NCBI GenBank assembly: GCA_003194525.1
Contig: NBIV01000199.1
Coordinates: 102,904 to 166,903 of the forward strand
Source of the DNA: Gracilariopsis chorda
Lineage: Eukaryota > Rhodophyta > Florideophyceae > Gracilariales > Gracilariaceae
Length of the DNA: 64,000 nt
Reading direction: 5' to 3'
Under the pieces are notes generated by a model. It made no database searches, was not told the DNA's origin, and saw only the letters and a program-made list of their open reading frames with translations. Numbering within the stretch: position 1 is the first letter of the stretch; each line of letters opens with the position of its first letter. A program made the position numbers and the translations under genes. This document shows, piece by piece, positions 1 to 11,969 of the stretch.

Positions 1-398
1 TGGTATATGCAGGGTGTTGGGCGTCACCGGAAGGAAATCGTTGGAAGTCCCCGGTTATCGCATGAGTAGCTGTTCACACAATAGTGTCGCAAGGGGCCAC
101 ATTTTTGGGGACGAAGATCAATAAAATGGTCATATCTCGACAACGCAGTATCCAAATGCAACGTCGTCAAGTCCACAGAATCGCCATCCAATGGCTTGAA
201 ATCATGAGAGCGCAAGTTTTCTGGAGCATGTAGCAAGGTCATCTACACGGCTCGTCTTTAACCCTTTCAAACAACCCAAGTACGCACATTTCATAATATG
301 AACAAGATACTTGCGCCTGCTAGCGCATATTTTTCAAATATCTACTCCGTCACTCTCTCACCACTCCCACGTGCAACCCTCTTATCGTCTAACTTCAG
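1..398. other. No gene recognised
   Basis: Only short overlapping open stretches on both strands; none resembles a known family. It lies downstream of the pogo-type remnant and may contain that element's end, but no inverted repeat was identified. Confidence 0.4.
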
Positions 399-2027
399 CT
401 ATCTCTGCATAAGTGCCGCCACTTTTTGCCCTCGCGAGCCGCTTTCATCACGACAAAGCCGGCGGATTTCATTCAAGTGGCTGCGCAGAATAGCGCGCTG
501 TGGTGCAAGCTGCACAAGACGGTGAATGTCTGCCTTTGGTTCCTTGTATTCCGCAGTCTCTTCTACGGCAGCCTTAGCGGCAGCAGCATCGTTCCTACGG
601 GGTTTTCGTTCATTCAAAGCATCCATCACCTTGCCGTTTGCGATGACCGCACCGGACGTTGTATTCATTCTGACGTGCCTCTCTTCCTCCAAAACCTCTT
701 CTCGCAATCAGAAACGGCCACTCTTTTTAAACTTCTCAACAAGGACTGCAACTGTGACATCACTAACCTTACCCCCATTTCTATGGGACATGTACTTTCT
801 TAACGGCTCAATGTTTGGAGAGAGAAGTTCGGGGTCCCAAATGCCAGTCTTCTGAAACCCGGGTATTATGTTCGGTGCGGTATGTGACCTTGCATAGTCG
901 TTTTTTATGCACTGCCCGACATTAAAGACGTTGAGCTTGTTTTTCTGTCGGGCTGCACGATGCAGTTCCTGCTGCAAAAAGGACTTGTACGAGGAGAAGA
1001 CCGTAACGTCGGGCGGCTGCGTTACATGCGAGGTATTAGATGAAACGGCAATGCCAACCACACCGTTATCCTTAAACAGCCTCAGGGTCTTGCACTGCAC
1101 ATGCGTTCCATAACCTTGAAGAAAAAGAAGAATCTTATGATTATTTCTGCGCAGATGCTCTGTCTCATGCAAGAAGCCTTGCGCCCATTCCAACAATACT
1201 TGCCTGTATGCGCCAGTAGGATTGCGTTGAAAGAAAAAAAATTCGGGCAACACTGCATGCAATGAGTGCACCTGGCCACGATGTTTGTGGTAATGTGATA
1301 ACTTTCCTGGAAGTAAAACAACAGGGTTTTACGTCCTGTGGTTTCCTGGCACAACCGACATGATGGTCACCGGATCCAAAATCCCTTTTGTGGACAACGC
1401 TTTTTTCAAAACCTGTGATCCTTTCCTTCCGATTCCTTTCTGAAGACTGCCGCCTTTCATTTTGGCGAAAGAAGCGCCGGACTGGTGGGTCTTAAAAATT
1501 TGTTCCGAATGTTTAATATTATGGCGGTTTAAAGCTGCCTCTACACACGAGCAATATGTTCGGTCAGTATTTCTGGTGTGACAACCTCGACTCGTTTGTC
1601 CTCTACCATTTGCATGTGATGCATTTGTAGGTTGTTTCTCTTTGGAGAGTTATGGACCCATCAGGAAGACGGAGGATTATCAATAAAGTTGATTTACTCT
1701 TGGCGGTATGGAGCAAGAAGTGACACATACTGTTCCACAGATTTTGCATCCCCTGTCTGCTAAGGGGTGTGTTATTTTCTGCGAACCCAACAAGAGTCTG
1801 AGCGAAAATTGTTTCCTGCTTTGAACAGAGTTTGGTAAAACGAACACATTTCTGAATGGGCAATAGAATGTCGGATGGCTTTCGCGGTTGTGGTGCCGGT
1901 ACTTTGCTATTCCAAGCTTCAAAGACGCGTCTGAAAACACTGATTGACACGTTGTTTCTTTAAGAGACTGTTTGCCATGAAGTGTTAGTGCTGACCCGCT
2001 CGAATATTGTGGTTTGAAGAACCTCAA
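399..2027 (-). pseudogene. Decayed pogo/Tigger-type (Tc1/mariner superfamily) transposase
   Basis: The best-preserved part is 1271-708 on the minus strand. It reads like a DDE_1 catalytic domain: an LLFL-GYGTH block where the family has LLLD-GHxxH, then SHVTQPPDVTVF (family pattern SHxxQPxDxxxF), and near its end GFQKTGIWDPE (family pattern GFxxTGIxP). The third catalytic Asp survives in PPDVTVF, but the Asp expected in the LLLD-GH block is Gln, so the enzyme would be dead. A charged tail continues at 707-399. Upstream, 2027-1603 holds overlapping fragments in two frames whose layout fits the CENP-B-like helix-turn-helix N-terminus of this family, though the match is weak. Several frameshifts separate the pieces. 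Family call is confident; exact ends are not. Confidence 0.75.
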
Positions 2028-3435
2028 GACTGTGGTTCATTTGGGCTACCGATGGAGTAAAGCCGCTGTGTGTGCGCGCCCCATGGTCTACTTGGGTCTG
2101 CGTTTTGGACTATATCAGAAGAAAAAAACGCGCGCTTTTCGAATTAATGTTTACGAAGGACTAAGAAAAACTATGGGGCTTCTCACATGAGATGCATCCT
2201 TGCTACTTGTGCTCTTTATTGCTCGTGATGAAAAAAAGTAGCATCTATGGTGCTGTTTAGGGCGTGCCGACTTTTCGAAATCTGCCGCTATATTATTTGA
2301 ACAGCTATCGGGTGCGGCATGTACTGTGTGACGCCTGTTGCTTAAACATATGATTGAATTTGGCAGGCAGCTCCCCCCACTTTTTGTGGCCCTAAATGAC
2401 CTTGGCAAGAGAGGCAGTATGTATGAGATTTAGTCTCATTTCAGAGCCTTTCCTTCTCGCCTGTTTCCACCACAAACGCACGCGCCACCGCTAAATGCCC
2501 CCGTGGAAAAGAGCAACGTTCGCCGTTTCTCGAATGCAGCCGCGCGGAGGCAGGCTCGTCGTCGTCGCCACCCACTCCTGACTCCACTCACTCATGCTCC
2601 GAGGGATGTGACTACAAGTGACCAACTGCCTCTCTATGGAGCAGCCCATGCTCCAAACAGCGGTTACTACTCTTCAGCGTCACCACTGGCTCCTGCAGCG
2701 CCTCGTCCGCCATCCAGTTTGCTGCACTCCGCCTCACCCCCAAACCATACCCAAGTCAGCCCTGCACGGCCGCAGAGAATACTATTTTGGCACGACGCAA
2801 GGAAGGAAATTTACTTGTCTAGACGGGTACCGACTAAAGGTAGAAGCAGATGCAGTGGAGCAACTTTGTTCGAACCGCAACAGTTTGCCGCAAATACCAG
2901 GCCACTCAATAGTCTGCGCACATATGAAATGGGGTTCTGAGCAATAATATCGTTGACCTTGGCATACTGCATTTCCATCGTGGTCTCATTTTCAGATATG
3001 CCACGGTGTATGTCCTCCAACTTTACTATTAAATCGTTGCACCAACTAAACCCCCTGATGCTGAAAAGGATTCCATCATTAGCATCTTGTGCATTAGTTG
3101 CCTGCATGACGGGATGCATGTCCTCGGACTCCTCAGCCTCCATATCAATGAATGGATAGTATAGAACGGAATGATGTGCCGAACTAGAATCATCTGCCAT
3201 CTCACGAATGAAAGAGGTTGCAACTGGCTGTGCCGTCATGTCGTTGTTGGAACAAGAGTACTGAAGCTGAACAGTCACATTGAAGGGTATTATATAGACA
3301 CAAGGTACCCTAAGACGGACACTGCTTTTGCCAAGCTGGTATATCATGGCAAGGATGTGGGCCATGATAGGTTATTATGAGTTCTTGCTTAGACCAATTA
3401 TGCATAACTAGAGATTATGCGCCTAAACTAATTGT
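2028..3435. other. Unassigned stretch with one weak ORF
   Basis: The longest open stretch is 3365-2811 on the minus strand (184 codons, acidic middle, no recognisable domain). It overlaps an equally long plus-strand ORF (2503-2940), so neither is well supported. No repeat or RNA gene was seen. Confidence 0.3.
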
Positions 3436-3444
3436 CTATAAAAG
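3436..3444 (+). promoter_or_regulatory. TATA-box candidate
   Basis: The sequence CTATAAAAG is a near-canonical TATA box, followed by a pyrimidine-rich leader with CTTCTTCTTCC. No long ORF follows, so it could be the core promoter of a solo LTR or of a noncoding transcript. Downstream, a phrase around TAGACCTAAGG-TTTTGT occurs twice (about 3675 and 3731), which fits a decayed LTR. This is inference from the motif only. Confidence 0.3.
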
Positions 3445-4758
3445 CCCAAGGTCGGCGGCCTCCAAGCCAACAAGGGCCAGACTACTTCTTCTTCCTTTGG
3501 CGACCCCCTCCTTCCCTTAGATCTGTCTGCTCCTACCTGCCTCCAACACTAATCTACCACCCTTTCTTTCCATAACAGTGCAGCTTGGTCTCCTGCACAA
3601 TCTTGAGTGACTCGGCTGCCTTGGTCTGTTACGAGATCAGCCGGCGTATTAGTTTGCTCCAAGCCACGCATTAGACCTAAGGGTTTTGTCGTGTGTGTTC
3701 AGTGAAGAAGTTTGTATCCATATTGCGCTAGACCTAAGGTTTTGTTCGTGCATCTGTTGTCGCCATTGTTTTTATCTACCGCTGGTAGCTGGCCATTCTC
3801 TTTTGTACTCGTTCATCATCATCTACTTCCGCCTTACCATAGTCGAGGCCGTGCATTTCTTGCGCCTGTCGCTGCAGTACTCAAGTTGCTATGAATCCTT
3901 TTCGGTCTACTATCTATTGGCATTGCACGCCAGTGCTGGTACTCTCGATCTACGAATTTACTGTCAAGCTACTCTCCGGTAAAGGAGGGTACAAAAAGGG
4001 CTGTTGTCGTCCGTTGTCGTGAAATCGTGCAACATATCTCACAGAATTCTTTTGAATTTGTGGACGGAGTCTTTGATGTCCCTGGGTCAAGCACCATAAG
4101 TTGAATTCCTATGTTGAATGTTACGTGGATGTTCTAAATTTGCTTACTGCAAATCAACATAAATCATACGAGCAGTTTTGTCTATCCAAACCAAACTGTG
4201 TTTGTTGAAAATATGAGTTTGGACCCAAAATAGTAGAGTAATTCTGACAACAGATCTTACATTACTAGACGTTTGTCTTTGAAACTGTTTCAAAGATTTC
4301 TAGAAGCAGACGATATTTAAATGTTATGGTTGAACTGTTTCTTTATTTGCTGCAGCAAACCACCCCTTTAGGACCATTGGGGTGTCACTCAAATGTGCTG
4401 GCCACTGAGCCCAGAGCACAAGAAATTTATCCTTCATCCACTGCATGGAAACCGAAACCTCTTTTCCCACTACCTGAAGGTAGCATGATAGTTTCCGTCG
4501 CCCTCTTCACTTTAGTTTTTTCTTCAGTACACAGCGATATGAGATAGAGAGGTTTGAGTAAAGTCGGTCTGAACAACAACTTTGAACATTCGTCGTCATT
4601 GATATATTCAGAAATGTCACAACTGTCATCATATATATCCGATTACACATGTTTTCTAATCTCGGAGTCTGAAAATTCCCTGTTGAACGTATCAGAATCA
4701 TCTTCCCTAGGTTTTCATGCAAAAAATTGGAGGAATTGGCTCAACTCTACTGTTTTGG
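3445..4758. other. No gene recognised
   Basis: AT-rich sequence with only short open stretches between the TATA candidate and the target duplication of element C. No domain match was seen. Confidence 0.4.
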
Positions 4759-4763
4759 CTCCC

Positions 4764-5072
4764 TGTTAGTCGGATACGATACGCGGTTGAAGCCTGTCTG
4801 AATAGCGCGGTAGGCAAAAGAAAACAGTCACAAAAAGGCTTAGAAGTCTCCCTGAGTTCTGTCCCCTTCCTTTGGAGTTCTCTCCGAAGGCAGGCTTATT
4901 TATTCTGTAGTTCTATTGCGCGCAGCCTTCTTCTGGAAGCCCACCTACGACTACTTAGGTTGCGTTTGCACTGTGTGGGCTACCACACGATTCAAACTGC
5001 TTCAGTTTGAATTTTGGTGATTCTTCCGGAAACCACTGTTTTCACTTTGGGAAATTGCTGCAATAGTTACCA
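4764..5072 (-). repeat. 3' LTR of element C
   Basis: In element orientation the LTR starts TGGTAAC and ends CTAACA, the canonical TG...CA ends. It aligns without gaps to 9772-10080. The target duplication CTCCC abuts it at 4759-4763. The pol reading frame runs to 5067, a few bases into this LTR. Confidence 0.92.
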
Positions 5073-6509
5073 GTCCCCCATAATCAAACGACTCGTTTGA
5101 ATAGTGTACTTCAATGTTGCGAGCAATTTTTCGCTGACGCTGGGTTCCTGACTTTTGCTGATTTCCAGCTGTTCTTTCAGTAGTACGGGTACATCTTCTT
5201 TGAGTGATTTGATAGATACCCAGTCTGTTTCATCGTCGGTAAAACCTTTCCACTTCACAAGCAGTTCTGGAACGCCAGCTTTGCGGCGAAGGTCCTTGAA
5301 TTCATCGATAGCCAGTAAGTCTTTTGCTTGATACGCAAGATGGTCCTTGATTTCTTGAGTACCCATAAAATCTTTGTTGCTCTCAAACTTCAAACTGCGT
5401 CCATGAACCCAATCTTTCTTTCTTTACAACAATTCTTTCACTTGAAAGACGTAGTTGTCTCTGAAGAGTGCAACTCTAAAAGCTCCATGCCATTTCAGAT
5501 TGAGTTTTGAACCAATATTCTCCTCCAAGACACCTCGAAGTACGAAATATCCCTTTGAGAAATTGATGCTTCGGATTCCTGTTTTGTGATTGTGAGAGTC
5601 TACCGCAGCCTTTCTGCGCTTATCTGCGCGGCAAGCACATTCTATGTGGAGCAGGGAGAGTGATTCGTGCAACTTCTCGGTATCAATTAGGGCTGTCCCT
5701 CTTGCGCTTTCGACACTTCTTGTGGTCACAACGTCATGATCTCTGACAATGGCAGACAGTGTTGAGTCCCATCGTAAGCCGTTGAAAATCGTAAGAGGAA
5801 ATTTGCCATTCAGTCTACGCGTGGGGGAATTATTCAAGGCAGACTGAACTAGAGGAAGGATTGACGGCCAGCCCTTTTGCGGCATTTGAAATTCAGACAG
5901 TATCGCCCTTATCGTTCTCAGTAGCTTTCTGCACACTTCTTTCACAGAATCATTAGTCCAAGGACAATACGGGAGTGTGAAATGGTGATTAGACTTCAGT
6001 GCTTCGGCGACCTGTTTCACTAGCTGATTCTTGAACTGGTTTCCTTTGGCGGATATCCAACATTTTGACACTGCGAATGATGCGAACCAGTCCAGTAGTA
6101 CCTCTGCTGTGTTCTCCGCGTCAGCATCTGATGTAGGCTTCAGCCAAACGTATCGCGACAAGTAGTCCTTGACGATTAGGACTTACAGAAGGCCTTTCTC
6201 TCCGCGTTTCATGTAACAGTAGTGAAAGTGAATTATTTCGTTTGGCTTATAGGCATGCATGGTGTGGCCGAGTGGTCTGGGTACAGTAGAACCAGGCTCT
6301 GTTGCTATGCATTGGAAACAGGATGATACAAACTGGTGGGTGTCTTCGCGAATGTTCTTCCAACTAAAATGTTCAGAGACGGATGCCAGCGTAGGGTCGA
6401 ATGCTCTGTGGCCTCCTCTTCTGGTATGTGCGGCGATAAGTGGTCGTAGATGCAGCAGCTTGTCCAGTTCAGGGATCCATATCTGGCCTGAAACGAATTT
6501 CCAAGGCTT
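5067..6509 (-). pseudogene. Integrase with C-terminal chromodomain, element C
   Basis: Reading down the minus strand, the N-terminal zinc module is visible at about 6450-6330 (AAH, GGH, then CFQC). The core follows and is broken by a stop near 6180. The three catalytic acids appear substituted: His in IIHFHYCYM where an Asp is usual (HFDYLYM), Ala in WISAKGNQF (usual SDxGxxF), and Lys in DSVKEVCRKLLR (usual VERxxR). A GPY/F-like stretch and then a chromodomain (5393-5067) end the frame; the chromodomain keeps LLVKWKGF and ETDWV. In chromoviruses this domain steers insertion to marked chromatin. Overall layout is family-typical, but the enzyme should be inactive. Confidence 0.85.
5073..5081 (-). 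promoter_or_regulatory. Polypurine tract of element C
   Basis: On the minus strand the nine bases directly before the 3' LTR read ATGGGGGAC, a purine run in the position where plus-strand DNA synthesis is primed in LTR retroelements. Confidence 0.7.
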
Positions 6510-7214
6510 CTATTGCTTCGAGAGATTGTTAGGAGGTTGTGTGGAGTGCATATTTTGTGACGCGATTATTTCTTGCTTCAATGGCCAGTCAAGTTCTTCT
6601 TCGATACTTGGACTGATCGGGGTGGCCATAAGTGCGCTGGCTCTTCCTACATTAGAAAACTGTACTGTATTCTTTGGCTCTGCCGCCCATCTAGAGAGCA
6701 TGTCGGCCCAGATATTCTTCTCTCCCGGGATGTGCTCGATGATGTAACAGAATGCGTTCAGCTTGAGGGCCCACCGCATGAGTTGGTTTGCTGCATGTCG
6801 CGCTATCCCCGGGTTCTGGCCATATGAGTCGTATATGTATACGAGGTTGGAATGGTGTGTGTAGATTGAGGTCATTCTGCTAGCTGTGGGATAGTCCATT
6901 CTGCACATGGCTTCGACTATAGCTAACCTTTCCTTTTCGGCGACGCTCCTTCTTTCAGCAGAACCCCTAAACGAACCAGACAGGAAATACATTGGCTCGT
7001 GGATTTGGTTTTCAACTGATTTGCGTTCTTCCACCTTAGGCGACTGCGTTAGGATGGCAGACCAATGAAAATCCGAGGCGTCGGTGAAGAGGCAAGTTCT
7101 GTACCTTTCCTTAGGCAGCGAGAGCCTAGTTGCCACAGCTAGTTGTGAAATAATTTGGTTGAATGCTGTTTTGTGTGTGTTCCTCCAGGAGTTCCTGATG
7201 CGAATCTTCCCCAC
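6510..7214 (-). pseudogene. RNase H domain, element C
   Basis: It continues the same frame as the integrase. Visible landmarks are FTDASDFHWSAIL (first catalytic Asp), an AEKERLAIVEAM helix (Glu), and IPGEKNIWADMLSRW (late Asp). The usual TDH motif before the helix bundle reads THH, losing one acid. The segment ends in the linker to the integrase. It would remove RNA from the RNA/DNA hybrid during reverse transcription. Confidence 0.82.
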
Positions 7215-7226
7215 TGCCTTCTTGGT

Positions 7227-8238
7227 TCATTTACCGGCCTGCTTATACGCTTCTTCGAGTAGGTCGTGGAGCGGCTGAATTATCTGTGAGTAGCTCGGAA
7301 TACAAGATCGTATCCAGCTTGTGGCACACATTAGTTGCTGCAGTTCGCTACCCATCTCAGGCTTTTGCATGGTCGACAGTGCTTCAAGGTTCCGAGGGTC
7401 GAAACGGACTCCTTCTTGCGATATGATTTTGCCGCAGAACTTCACTTCCTTGCAGAAAAACAAGATTTGGCCGCGTTGACTTTGACACCAATGTTGCGGC
7501 AGACAGATGAAAAGCCTTAATGTCGTCTAGTAGCTTCTCCTCCGTTTTTGCGTACATGAGAAAGTCTTCAAGCCACTGTATCATTCGCTGTACCTTTCCT
7601 GCAAAGTGTTCGGTAGTGACGAACGGGAAATGATTCCCAGAACTCATTCCTCCCTGAAAAGTTCGTGTTGGTGAGTAAACTGCATCTGGGGTTTGTATTA
7701 ACATGGTTTCTTGCGAGGTAGGGTCTAAGGGTATTTGCCGGTACCTGTGGCTGAAATCGATGTTAGCAAAGCATTCGCTCTCACTACACTTCTGGAGAAG
7801 GGACTCCAGATGTGGCATGGCTGACTGCAGGGGAAGTGTCCTGGCATTGGTTCCACAAAGATCCACTATGAAACGTAGCTTTAAAGTCCCTGTCTTCGAT
7901 ATGGCTAGTGCTGGGCCTGCCCAACGCGCGCTCGGGTTCCTATATACGGTGCCGACTTTCACCAGCTGCCGTATTGTGTGTTGGATGAAACCTCTTTGTT
8001 TTGGAGCGTAGCGGCTATGCGCGCATCGGAAGGGCTTGACTTTACGTTTGAGGCGCACGGACAGTAGTGTTACCTTTGCAGGAGGATCGGGCCCCAGTTT
8101 GAGGTGAAAAAAGTCCCGATGGCTTTCCAATAATGACTTCAATTCTTTGGTGCCTGTAGGAGACATTCCGTTGGCTGTGGCGTTTTCAACGGCCTTCATT
8201 ACTGCTTTCTGAATCGTTTTTGTCATTTTTAATCCCAA
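7227..8238 (-). pseudogene. Reverse transcriptase, element C
   Basis: The palm and fingers are readable: RFIVDLCGTNARTLPLQSAMPHLESLL, then FANIDFSHRYRQIPLD (first catalytic Asp), and a TFQGGMSSGNHF block. The YxDD box reads WLEDFLMYA, so one of the two metal-binding acids has become Glu. The frame shifts near 7440; the connection and thumb continue at 7463-7227 with the FCGKIIS and VRFDP motifs. Protease lies upstream and RNase H downstream, as expected for Ty3/gypsy. Confidence 0.85.
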
Positions 8239-8793
8239 ATACTGCTTGTAGACACTCTGGAAGTTCTATCGGATCGTAGTCTGCTTCTTCGTAGCTCAGT
8301 CCTTTGAAGGTTATCGAAGAAAGCCGCGCAGTCTCTGACTTCAGCTCTCTCTCTGACATACCCTCGATTGCTGCGCCCACTTTTCGAAGATGCGTTCCCA
8401 GATCGAGTCCGATTGCCTTCAGAAGCGGTGTACATAGTAGTACTTCTGCCATGTCGTCTTCTGCAATCAAAAATTCTACATCTCGAATGCAGACGGGGAG
8501 GCAAGTGTTTGGAAAGGTCGTCGTAAGTGATAGCTGTTTTTTCTCGCAGCTGTCGATTTGCGCATTTCGGTACGGTCTCTAAATGGTGGCTCTAGTATCA
8601 TTGGCTCCTCGAGTCTCTGACGGGGCGTGTTGGGATGCTTTTCCCTGGTTACTGCAAATAATGAGGATGAGATGGTAGAATAGTCGGCTCCTGAGCCTCC
8701 CAAGGCAACTTCTTCCACGTCGTTGAGCAATACCAAGTACCTGCCTTTGTCTTCATTTGGAGTTGTTCGTGAAAGGTAACGAATGGAAGGCAT
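8186..8793 (-). pseudogene. Retropepsin region, element C
   Basis: Two frames share this stretch. The first (8793-8476) has GGSGADYSTISSSLF, the active-site loop of a retroviral-type aspartic protease with the catalytic Asp replaced (family DSGAxxxxI). The second (8470-8186) has EVLLCTPLLKAIGLDL, close to the usual ILLGxxFL block near the C-terminus. A frameshift separates them. The protein would have matured gag and pol. Confidence 0.7.
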
Positions 8794-9033
8794 ATTCGCC
8801 TTCTTCCCGTTTTTGTTCTTTTTTGCCTAGAATCAGTCCAAAAGTTCCCGCCATTTCTCCTCCGAGGGGACTGGACATTTTGTCATGGGATGGATGCCAT
8901 CGCATTCTTCGGTGTTGAGGCACGGCCTATTCCAGTCTCATTGGGCTTACTTCTCTTTCATGTTTACGGACTCTGCCTTTTTTCCGAGACGTTCGCGGAC
9001 GGGGCTGTTAGTCTTCTGGACCTTTCCTGGGCG

Positions 9034-9624
9034 CTATTTCCCGGTCCCGTTCTGGGTGTTCTTCTGGTAGCTCTGTCCGTGCTTTCGTTTCGGCTTTGAA
9101 GTATCTGACTGAACGGCATGAACTTGGTCCTCGAATTTTGACAGTGTGTTTGCAAGGAACTTCACGTTTCCTTTCTGCTCTGCAGTCCACATGCACACCT
9201 GGTCTCTAACCAGTTGCTTCGGTTCGGGCGGTTCTACTTTGCTCACGAGCTTCGTGACCAACTGTTTGCATCTGTCGCTCTCTGTGATTACCTCAGAAGC
9301 ATTATGCTCATCTATTGCGGTTATAACGTTGAGCACAAACTGTTCTGTGGTTCTCTCAGAGTCTCTCGGGAAGATCTTATACGTTACTCTGAAAATTGTC
9401 TCATCCACGCGATCATTGAGGTGTTGAGATCTGTGTGCCAGGAGAGAATAAAACCAGTTCTTCACAGAGTCGTGCGTTGCTTCTTCGGCCTTTGAAGTGC
9501 CCTCGATCCTGCCTAGGATGCAAGGGCTGTGCAGCAGCTTGGGTTTGATACATTGACGAATTGATGCAGCTTTGATTCTCTGGTTAGGCGGTCTGCGTGC
9601 ATTGATTTCATTCACGGGCTCCAA
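9034..9624 (-). pseudogene. Gag-like protein, element C
   Basis: An open frame of 196 codons beginning with ATG just inside the 5' LTR. It is helical and charged in the middle and basic at the C-terminus; no CCHC zinc knuckle was found. It is in the same frame as the first protease piece and the reverse transcriptase, so gag-pol was probably one reading frame. Assignment rests on position and general character rather than on a strong motif. Confidence 0.6.
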
Positions 9625-9771
9625 ATAGGATGAGTAATTTTTGTTTCAAAACGAGTCAGTTCCGATTGCGTTGCTTTAGCCAAGTTTGAGGCTTGGATAG
9701 TGTTAACCAGTCCATAAGTAGACATCTTCTTCTCGTATTGTTCCGGTAAGATTTGTCGTTTTAAAGCGCTT

Positions 9772-10080
9772 TGTTGGTCACTTACGATATGCCGTTGAAG
9801 TCTGTCTGAATAGCGCGGTAGTCAAAAGAAAACAGTCACAAAAAGGCTTAGAGGTCTCTCTGAGTTCTGTCCCCTTCCTTCTGAGTTCTCTTCGAGGGCA
9901 GGCTTATTTATTCTGTAGTTCTATTACGGGCAGCCTTCTTCTGGAAGCCCACCTACGACTGCGTAGGTGGCGTTAGCACTGCGTGGGCTACCACACGATT
10001 CAAACCGCTTCAATTTAAATTTTGGTGCTTCTTTCGGAAACCACTGTTTTCACTTTGGGAAGTTGCTGCAATAGTTAAAA
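9772..10080 (-). repeat. 5' LTR of element C
   Basis: This 309-bp copy aligns base for base with 4764-5072. Its outer end has lost the canonical dinucleotide (reads TTTTAAC where the partner has TGGTAAC). The target duplication CTCCC follows at 10081-10085. No clear tRNA primer-binding site was recognised next to it. Confidence 0.9.
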
Positions 10081-10085
10081 CTCCC

Positions 10086-11969
10086 ACGTCCTAGATACTC
10101 TTTCAAAATTCGAAGTAGATGATCTCAATAACTATAGAGCTTCTGTTTTCGAAAACTTAGCTTCTGACTTCCACACATCTTTCGACTTTTCGGATTTTGC
10201 GTTCTCCGGTCTTCGAATGAGATTCTACTCAAAATTGTTCCTAAGTAGTTTGATGGGTGTAGAATACTGCATAAGTCGACCAGCCTTTCTGCAGATAGAT
10301 CTAAGACTTGGGAGTCAGTCACACAAAGGGAGTGTACAGAGTGGTCTGTACCATTTATCATCATGATAGCTGGCTTTGGTAACAATTTGTGTTTTCCATC
10401 GAAAGTTGTTGCTAGTTTCTTGTGACTACGGGAGTGAATTAGGAATATGAAGGGAAGTTTGATCGCTTCATCATAGTTGTGGCGTAGAAGTACGCATCAA
10501 ATGAGAATGTTACAAGATGTTCGTTAAGTAATTGGAAAAAGGCAGGGCTCTCCAGATTCCGTTAATTTTTTCACCGAATAACCCCCGATTCTACTCATGA
10601 AAGTGATTCTAACATGACGTAATGAAACTTATTTACTTTGTTATACCTGAAACCGAAAACAGGTTCTTAATTAACATTCAGGGCAAAAACCTATAAAGTA
10701 GAGCACCATAGTCATGGCAATGGATATTAAACGTTATTAAGGACATCGATGGCATTATTTCGAATCTAGAAATGTTATGGGATTCGTTTTTGTCAGTTTC
10801 GTACGGTAATTGTTGACTTGAATAAAATATTATTAAAATGAAACAGATATCATGTAATTCAACTAAATTTACGGCATACAGTAAAAACGTCTAACGGCAC
10901 TTTTGACTGTTTCTATGTCCTTTTTATGCCGAAAACATCTTCTCCAGTTTGATTTTAGTTGTACGTTTGGTCATAGATTTGCTCACTCTTTCTTAGTAGT
11001 GAGAGATGTGACTGGTGACAGCTTTTAGTCTACTAGAGAAATTCTTTTTTGCAATGTTTAAAAACATGATACCGGATAGATTTGGTATCAATTCAAAGTT
11101 TTTAGGTAGGCATATGAGCGATTTATAAAACTAGGTCTAAAGAGAATGAAACTATTTTATACATTCACGTTTAAAGCCGTCTTCTGAAAACAATACAATT
11201 ACACTGGTTTTAATTACATTTAACATCTAGTTCGTAATATATGTCCAAGTCATGCCAAACAAAAGGAAGATAAAAACCTTACACGTATAGTGTTAGAGCT
11301 CTGAAGACATCTTAGAACAAGCACCTATTTTTTCAAAACATAAAGAAGTGCCACTTTACACTTTTCATTGAATTTCTAGGCACAGAATTGAATGAGGCCG
11401 TCACAGTTTCAAAAGATGGGTTCCTGACGGTTAAAGATTACACGTTTCATAATGCCTTTGTAAACTGAAACGTTTACGAAGATTTCGGTCGCTTGGGAAT
11501 GGCTTCTGGGACTTCTCCTATTTGTACACTACGGTAAGACACAATTTATCTAACCTGGAGAACCAAAACCATTACTCCCGACTTCATCCTTCTTGTAGAT
11601 CTATGTTTTGAGAAAGCCTTCAGATATTTTTGCAAAAGAGATGAAATAACTATAAAGACTGGTGTCCGAGGCGTCCTAGAATTCGTTTTGAAAGTCATAA
11701 TTGTACGTTTAGAGTTTTTGTTTTATGATATACTCATACAGGGCCTCTAACTGTTTTAGATTTGGTGAAATAAATGATTTTGGGAAAACGCTTTCTTTTC
11801 GTTTTAAACATGTTTATGAACCTGCACGGGGTGATATCTTGGGTATAACGAGATGTGGTTAAATACAAACAAAATGGCTTCGATGAACGGCATTGGAGGC
11901 ATTGCGTCGAAGACTCAACCTTAGGTGTAGGGGTTAGTACCATGTTAATTACGGCAATGCAAAGAGATG
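10086..11969. other. AT-rich stretch without genes
   Basis: No open frame longer than about 86 codons and no motif of any family. The sequence is richer in A and T than the flanking elements. It may be old host spacer or a very decayed element. Confidence 0.5.

Larger units (their letters stand above)
4764..10080 (-). mobile_element. Element C: Ty3/gypsy chromovirus, complete but inactive
   Basis: A full LTR retrotransposon of 5317 bp on the minus strand. Two 309-bp LTRs (4764-5072 and 9772-10080) flank gag, protease, reverse transcriptase, RNase H, integrase and a chromodomain in Ty3/gypsy order. Both ends are bounded by the 5-bp target duplication CTCCC (4759-4763 and 10081-10085). A polypurine tract adjoins the 3' LTR. 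By eye the LTRs differ at about 29 of 309 positions, so the insertion is old. Gag and the N-terminal part of pol share one frame and RNase H to chromodomain another, with stops in both. The two enzymes carry substitutions at catalytic positions, so it cannot move by itself. Confidence 0.9.
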
